This document shows positions 5,627-12,234 of a stretch of 12,234 nucleotides of DNA, piece after piece. The stretch is from Calditrichota bacterium (GTDB lineage: Bacteria; Calditrichota; Calditrichia; RBG-13-44-9; J042), in assembly GCA_013150955.1 (NCBI GenBank), contig JAADJD010000009.1:1-12234 (forward strand), read 5' to 3'. A program made the translations under genes and the position numbers. Below the pieces are notes generated by a model, which was given only the letters and a program-made list of their open reading frames with translations, ran no database searches and was not told where the DNA came from. Positions within the stretch are counted from its first letter, which is position 1; each line of letters starts with the position of its first letter.

Positions 5627-7426
5627 TTATCCCCGGAAAAACCGGTAGCGATAATCCTCAATCTCGGCCTTGGCTTTTAACTGCTCGTACCAGGCCTGAA
5701 ACACCTGAAATTGCTTCTGTTGCAGCAACCGCTGCTTGATGAATTCCCTTTGTTCGGCAAACTGTTTTTCATCAAAATCGGTGCGCTCCAGCACCCGGAT
5801 GTAGTAATAGCCCTGTGGGGACTCCAGCAAATCCGACGCTTTCCCCATCGGCAGGGCAAATGCGGCCGCGTTTATATCGACGGACAGTCCCAGTTTGGGA
5901 ATGGGTGCACCATACTTAAAAAATCCGGTGGAATCGTGCACCACTTTCCCGCTGGTATCGGCGGCAGCGATTTCGGCAAAGGCTTTCCCGGCAGCAACCT
6001 GATCGCGGATCTTTTCCGCATACTGACGCGCCAGTGCCTTGCGCTTCTCACTGATCACCCGATTCTTACAGATGTTTTTCACTTCTTCAAACGGTCGATA
6101 CCCTTCGGGTTGAATTTCGGCCAGCTCAAACACCACGTAGCCGGTGGTGGTGCGGTAAACTTCGGACACATCTCCCACTTCTGCACGGAAGGCCCATCTT
6201 ACCGCTCCTTCCAGTTGTCCCAGTCCGGGAATGAAGTTGCGATTCATGAACGGCGGGGTGGTTTTAATTTCGCGCTTCAGTTCCTGTGCGGCCTGATCGA
6301 ATCCTTCTTCACTGGCAATCTCGGCAAACAAATTGGCCTCATCGCGGGCGTCTTCGATGGTCAATGCACTGGGTGAAAATTTCAGCAGAATGTGAAACGC
6401 CCGCACCATGTCGATGCCTTCCTCGCGCTTCTTATCCACCACCTTAATAATGTGTAGGCCAAACTGGGTTTTCACCGGGCCAACAATTTCTCCCGGCCTG
6501 GCTGCAAAAGCGGCTTCGGCAAATTCGGGAACCATGTCGGATTTCTTGAAATATCCCAGATCCCCGTGGTTGTTTTTCACCGATGGATCGTCGGAGTATT
6601 CATCGGCCAGTTTGGAAAAATCGGCACCGGCACGGGCTTCCTCAATCAATTCCTCGGCCAGCCGGTACACATTGGCCGTATCCTGTTTGGAGGGCAGTGT
6701 GGGAAACAAAACGTAACGCAACACCCGCTTTTCTTCTATCTTAAAATCCTCTTTATGATCTTCATAATACTTGCGGGACTCCTCCTCGCTCACCTGAATA
6801 GTCTTGAAATCAATTCTGGAAATGGGCACACCCAGATATTCAATTCGTGCCCGCATATTTTCCCGCATGAATTCATCCTTTACTTCCTGTTCGGTGACCA
6901 TCACCGAGACGGTAATACGATCGATCAATTTCTGATACGGCAAATTCTGAGCAACAAAGGTGACCACATTGGCTTCAAATTGCGGATCGCGCAATGCCTG
7001 GCGATATTTCTGAATGTCGAATTTTCCATCGGTTTGCAATTGAGGAATCTGCTGAAAAACCTGAGGTGGATTGTGTACACTGTGATAGGCAATCTCCCGA
7101 CGAGTAATTTCAATTCCCAATCGCTCGATTTCCCTGTCCAGCAAGATCTGCTGCACAAAATTTTCCCAGACCTGATCCTGAATGCGTTTATAATCGGCGT
7201 CCTCCAGCTCCTTCCCCAATCGCTGGCGTTCATTCTCATACGCGTTCTGAAGCACCTGGTTAAATTCCTCAATGGTAATCTTGCGACCATTTACCTTGCC
7301 TACAATATTTTCATAACGCGTTCGCCCGGTAATATCGGCACCCCATTCCAGCACCATCAACCCCAGAAAGGCGAATACCAGAATCCACAGAAAAATGAAG
7401 CTCATTTCACGCATTTTGGTCATCAT
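5627..7426 (-). CDS. PpiD/SurA-like membrane-anchored peptidyl-prolyl isomerase (foldase)
   Basis: A 599-residue protein with one N-terminal membrane anchor (residues about 9-27, hydrophobic, after MMTKMREMS) and a large presumably periplasmic part. It should assist folding of exported and outer-membrane proteins. Residues about 38-190 look like a SurA/PpiD N-terminal chaperone region (KVNGRKITIEEFNQ at 44-57). Residues about 233-331 form a recognisable parvulin domain (FSKLADEYSDDPS, then GDLGYFKKSDMVPEF, then QFGLHIIKV). Two further parvulin-like segments follow (about 340-436 and 460-548) and are degenerate. The length is close to PpiD (about 620 in E. coli). The start at ATG 7426 is preceded by AAGGAG (minus strand, 7443-7438); a second ATG at 7423 is equally possible. 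It is divergent from acnA and followed by a strong terminator. Confidence 0.9.
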   Translation of the reverse strand: MMTKMREMSFIFLWILVFAFLGLMVLEWGADITGRTRYENIVGKVNGRKITIEEFNQVLQNAYENERQRLGKELEDADYKRIQDQVWENFVQQILLDREIERLGIEITRREIAYHSVHNPPQVFQQIPQLQTDGKFDIQKYRQALRDPQFEANVVTFVAQNLPYQKLIDRITVSVMVTEQEVKDEFMRENMRARIEYLGVPISRIDFKTIQVSEEESRKYYEDHKEDFKIEEKRVLRYVLFPTLPSKQDTANVYRLAEELIEEARAGADFSKLADEYSDDPSVKNNHGDLGYFKKSDMVPEFAEAAFAARPGEIVGPVKTQFGLHIIKVVDKKREEGIDMVRAFHILLKFSPSALTIEDARDEANLFAEIASEEGFDQAAQELKREIKTTPPFMNRNFIPGLGQLEGAVRWAFRAEVGDVSEVYRTTTGYVVFELAEIQPEGYRPFEEVKNICKNRVISEKRKALARQYAEKIRDQVAAGKAFAEIAAADTSGKVVHDSTGFFKYGAPIPKLGLSVDINAAAFALPMGKASDLLESPQGYYYIRVLERTDFDEKQFAEQREFIKQRLLQQKQFQVFQAWYEQLKAKAEIEDYRYRFFRG

Positions 7427-7666
7427 ATGGCGGTCATCTCCTTTCCATTAATTTCCCCAATCGTTACCTGTGTTCTATAAACTTTAAAATTTAACCGTCC
7501 CCACCGGAAAAATCAAATTAAATAAAAGTTGTTCGCGATCCGGCTCGTTTCTCTCGCCAAACCGGTCTCCAGAATTTCCACAAACCGATACCAAATCCCA
7601 AATTTATTTTTTATTTTTGAAGCCAGAAAGTGGTTTCATAAATAAAGCAAAAGGAGTCAAACGCAA
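7427..7666. promoter_or_regulatory. Divergent promoter region between the foldase gene and acnA
   Basis: Two divergent genes share this 240-bp AT-rich gap, so both promoters should lie here. For acnA, TATTTTTG at 7612-7619 resembles the Bacteroidota -7 element (TAnnTTTG), but no clear -33 partner is visible. For the foldase gene, the minus strand shows TTGATT, 16 bases, then TTAAAT (complement of about 7489-7516), a possible -35/-10 pair. AAGGAG at 7651-7656 is the acnA ribosome-binding site. No ORF or repeat copy was found. Confidence 0.4.
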
Positions 7667-10423
<2,757 letters not shown>

Positions 10424-10432
10424 ATAGATGCA

Positions 10433-10462
10433 GCAGACCAGCAACGCGATTAGCCGGTCTGC
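10433..10462 (+). other. Perfect 7-bp stem between acnA and the SDR gene
   Basis: GCAGACC (10433-10439) pairs with GGTCTGC (10456-10462) around a 16-base loop, starting 10 bases after the acnA stop. There is no following T-run, so it is not a typical intrinsic terminator. It may act as an mRNA-stabilising or partial-attenuation hairpin between the two genes, or be chance. Confidence 0.35.
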
Positions 10463-10507
10463 AATGAAATTCCGGGAAAGAACAATTTCCCAAACAGATG
10501 GGGCCAA

Positions 10508-11275
10508 ATGACAGATCGCTGGACGTTAAAAGGGAAAAAAGCACTGATCACCGGCGGCACGCGAGGGATCGGCCGGGCCATTGTGGACGAATTCCTGCGC
10601 TTCGGCGCCGAAGTGTTCATCGTGGCCCGCGATGAAGATCGTATCAGCCGTCTGATTCAACAGTGGCGCAAGGCCGGCCACCGGGTAGAAGGACTTGCCG
10701 CCGATGTCAGCCAGCCCGATGATCGCCAGCTGATTTTTGATGCCATCTCTCAACTCTGGGGCCATCTGGACATCCTGATCAACAACGCCGGCACCAACAT
10801 CCGGAAGCAGGCCGTGGCGTATGATGAGCAGGAATACCGCTTCCTGCTGGAAGTCAATATGCACCAGGTGTGGGACATGTGCCGGAAGGCCTATCCCCTG
10901 CTAAAGTCCAGTGGCGGGGGTTGCGTGGTGAACGTGACGTCGGTTGCGGGATTAACCCACGTGAGCAGTGGGCCACCCTATGCCATGGCTAAAGCCGCCG
11001 TGATTCAATTAACCCGAAATCTGGCCGTTGAATGGGCGGCGGACAACATCCGTGTGAACACCGTGGCTCCCTGGTATATCCGCACCCCACTTACAGAACC
11101 GGTGTTAAATCGCCCGGACTATCTGGAGCGCGTACTGGCCCGGACTCCCATGGGACGCGTGGGTGAACCCGAGGAAGTTGCCGCAGCGGTTACATTCCTG
11201 TGCCTGCCGGCGGCGTCCTACATCACCGGACAGTGCCTGGCTGTGGACGGGGGTTTTATGATTTACGGATTTTAA
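10508..11275 (+). CDS. SDR family oxidoreductase, tropinone-reductase-like
   Basis: A 255-residue classical short-chain dehydrogenase/reductase, cytosolic and NAD(P)H-dependent. The Rossmann motif TGGTRGIG is at 15-22, NNAG at 92-95, and the catalytic tetrad is Asn117, Ser145, Tyr158 and Lys162 (YAMAK). Arg19 in the glycine motif and Arg41 at the end of strand two favour NADP(H). The overall wording ([57 protein letters not shown]) follows the tropinone-reductase-like SDR subgroup, which also occurs in bacteria. The substrate cannot be read from sequence, and real tropane metabolism is not implied. The start at 10508 has only a weak GGGG-type ribosome-binding site, compatible with translation downstream of acnA. 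A possible terminator lies at 11295-11340. Confidence 0.92.
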   Translation: MTDRWTLKGKKALITGGTRGIGRAIVDEFLRFGAEVFIVARDEDRISRLIQQWRKAGHRVEGLAADVSQPDDRQLIFDAISQLWGHLDILINNAGTNIRKQAVAYDEQEYRFLLEVNMHQVWDMCRKAYPLLKSSGGGCVVNVTSVAGLTHVSSGPPYAMAKAAVIQLTRNLAVEWAADNIRVNTVAPWYIRTPLTEPVLNRPDYLERVLARTPMGRVGEPEEVAAAVTFLCLPAASYITGQCLAVDGGFMIYGF

Positions 11276-11294
11276 CCCATTTATAAAAAGTTTC

Positions 11295-11340
11295 AAAGAA
11301 AAGGACGTTTTTACCCGTTGCTGGCGCCGGTTCTTTTTTT
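11295..11340 (+). terminator. Possible terminator after the SDR gene
   Basis: AAAGAA (11295-11300) can pair with TTCTTT (11331-11336), extended by GG (11303-11304) with CC (11327-11328) across a two-by-two internal mismatch. The run of T residues at 11334-11340 overlaps the outer part of the stem. It is weak as an intrinsic terminator but placed correctly, about 20-65 bases after the stop. Confidence 0.3.
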
Positions 11341-11471
11341 GAAGAATCTCCTGGCCAACTCTGTTTGGGCCCGCAGGGCCCTTAACCGAACGTTACCCGC
11401 TTGCTGTTAGTTCAAGTGCCGTTGCGAATTCTCTTTCTGAACCATAACGGTCTACTGGCTCAACCATTTAA
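11341..11471. other. Intergenic spacer with one GC-rich hairpin
   Basis: This is the spacer between the SDR gene and repeat copy E. GGGCCC (11367-11372) and GGGCCC (11376-11381) form a perfect hairpin with a three-base loop, without a T-tract on the plus strand. Apart from this I see no ORF, promoter pair or repeat match. Confidence 0.45.
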
Positions 11472-11556
11472 CCCAGATTATGCGATAGCCTACGAATTAC
11501 ACGAATGAACACAAATAAAACCAATAAAATGCACTGGATTGTGTATGAATGAAAAT
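11472..11556 (+). repeat. Long dispersed repeat, copy E, truncated by the insertion sequence
   Basis: From CCCAGATTATGCGATAGCC onward this copy follows copy D almost base for base (TACGAATTACACGAAT, AACACAAATAAAACCAATAA), so the two belong to one subfamily. Similarity stops after GAATGAAAAT (11547-11556), where copy D continues TGTGTTCCCTGG. The sequence after this point belongs to the transposase-bearing element. The missing right half of the repeat should lie beyond the far end of that element, outside the window. Confidence 0.75.
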
Positions 11557-11665
11557 CTCAAGTTTGACACTTGAAGGGCAATTTTGGGGTATTTAGGGTA
11601 CCTAAGTTCAATAAAAACAATACAGGCTTTCCTTCCTCGCCCAAAATCCTGTGGACAACTTTTTG

Positions 11666-11674
11666 TGATATAAT
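11666..11674 (+). promoter_or_regulatory. Extended -10 promoter of the transposase gene
   Basis: TGATATAAT is a perfect extended -10 element (TG, one base, TATAAT) at 11666-11674, 57 bases before the ATG at 11731. No good -35 box is present at normal spacing, which extended -10 promoters tolerate. The only SD-like run, AAGGGGG (11704-11710), lies 20 bases from the ATG, which is unusually far and implies weak translation. Confidence 0.5.
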
Positions 11675-11730
11675 ACAAGAATACGAACAATATCCCTTGC
11701 ATTAAGGGGGACAATTCATTAAATTCCAGC

Positions 11731-12234
11731 ATGTACTTTAAAATCGTGAAATCAAAAGGCTTCGAATATCTCAAACTGGTCGAAACCGGTCGAAACCTAC
11801 TGGGAAGACGGCAAAGCCCACCAACGGGTGGTGGCAAACCTGGGTCGACTTGATGTGTTGAAGCAAAGCGGTCAACTGCAGCGGTTGCGAAAACGACTGG
11901 ATGCCCTATCAGGGGAAAGCATTCCCAGTATTCGTGATCTGCAGGAACGCAACCGGTTCTGCTACGGAGACATCGTCTACCGCAAACTCTGGAAAGCCTA
12001 CCAGTTTGATGAATTATTGTCCGGGATGATCCGCGGCAAAAAGGTTCAATTTGATTTTCTTCAAACCGTTTATTTGCTGATCATTGACCGTCTGTTGGAG
12101 CCTGGCAGCAAATTGAGCACCTACCATCACCAGGATCGATACATCCATCTGGAAGAGATTTCCCTGCATCATCTTTATCGGAGTCTGGATATTTTAGCCG
12201 AGGGCAAGGAAACGATCGAACGGCACATCTTCGA
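11731..12234 (+). pseudogene. IS1634-like transposase, N-terminal part, frameshifted and incomplete at window end
   Basis: From ATG 11731 the frame reads MYFKIVKSKGFEYLKLVET and then meets a stop at about 11855. The real continuation is in the next frame from 11798 (YWEDGKAHQRVVANLGRLD) and stays open to the window end. A tandem 10-bp duplication at 11778-11797 lies exactly at the frame change; deleting one copy restores a single frame. The joined product resembles the IS1634 family N-terminus: LGRLD, then CYGDIVYRKLW, then LEPGSK, then a SLHHLYRSLDIL segment. The catalytic DDE residues would lie downstream, outside the window. Unless a programmed shift or a read error is involved, the gene is inactive. 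Confidence 0.8.
11778..11797 (+). repeat. 10-bp tandem duplication causing the transposase frameshift
   Basis: GGTCGAAACC occurs twice in immediate succession (11778-11787 and 11788-11797). Ten bases shift the frame by one, and the transposase reading frame changes exactly here. With one copy the protein reads LKLVETYWEDGKAHQ without interruption. Confidence 0.85.

Larger units (their letters stand above)
11557..12234 (+). mobile_element. IS1634-like insertion sequence, left part (continues beyond window)
   Basis: The left boundary is inferred from the abrupt loss of dispersed-repeat similarity at 11556/11557. The first bases contain a perfect inverted repeat TCAAGT-TTGAC-ACTTGA (11558-11574), which may belong to the terminal transposase-binding site. 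A leader with an extended -10 promoter precedes the frameshifted transposase gene at 11731. The right terminus and target duplication lie outside the window, so the exact boundary and family assignment rest on the encoded protein. Confidence 0.65.

Noticed and set aside
5711-6376. Plus-strand ORF of 221 aa inside the foldase gene
   Set aside because: It is the antisense shadow of a firmly recognised parvulin protein, with no ribosome-binding site or family features of its own.
6566-7480. Plus-strand ORF of 304 aa opposite the foldase N-terminus
   Set aside because: It is an antisense shadow. Its composition (many Phe, Ile, His, Gln) is what the complement of this gene gives, and no domain is recognisable.
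11490-11837. Minus-strand ORF of 115 aa
   Set aside because: It spans repeat copy E, the IS left end and the antisense of the transposase start, so it cannot be an ancestral gene. It has no signature or ribosome-binding site.

Overview
The window reads as a chromosomal stretch of a Gram-negative-type bacterium. It holds five intact housekeeping genes plus one response regulator-type gene, separated by unusually repeat-rich, AT-rich spacers. A membrane-anchored PpiD/SurA-like foldase implies a periplasm. The REC-DUF4388-Roadblock-like protein, the MetK signature variant (GPHSDTG, close to the GPHGDTG I recall from Bacteroidota) and the overall protein style suggest the FCB side of the tree, perhaps Calditrichota/KSB1-like. 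That placement is an impression from family knowledge and was not tested.

Layout, left to right. 1-297: repeats, namely the end of a small MITE-like element followed by an inverted copy of a longer dispersed repeat. 298-641: promoter and structured leader of metK. 642-1802 (+): metK, S-adenosylmethionine synthetase. 1849-2213: dispersed repeat cluster. 2273-3382 (+): REC-DUF4388-Roadblock-like protein, preceded by a perfect inverted repeat. 3411-3814: dispersed repeat carrying a complete nested 209-bp element with target duplication. 3858-3939: terminator and hairpins. 3958-5205 (-): DUF1015 protein. 5387-5551: dispersed repeat. 5554-5586: terminator of the next gene. 5627-7426 (-): PpiD-like foldase. 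7427-7666: divergent promoter region. 7667-10423 (+): aconitase acnA. 10508-11275 (+): tropinone-reductase-like SDR. 11472-11556: another repeat copy, cut by an IS1634-like insertion sequence whose transposase is frameshifted by a 10-bp tandem duplication and runs off the window end.

The genes do not form one pathway. MetK makes SAM, AcnA is a TCA-cycle enzyme, the PpiD-like protein folds exported proteins, and the SDR may be co-transcribed with acnA. The most notable content is non-coding: a nested hierarchy of repeats in which at least three of five dispersed-repeat loci have been invaded by other elements, and a leader with competing helices in front of metK. I see no defence system, CRISPR array, prophage or biosynthetic cluster.
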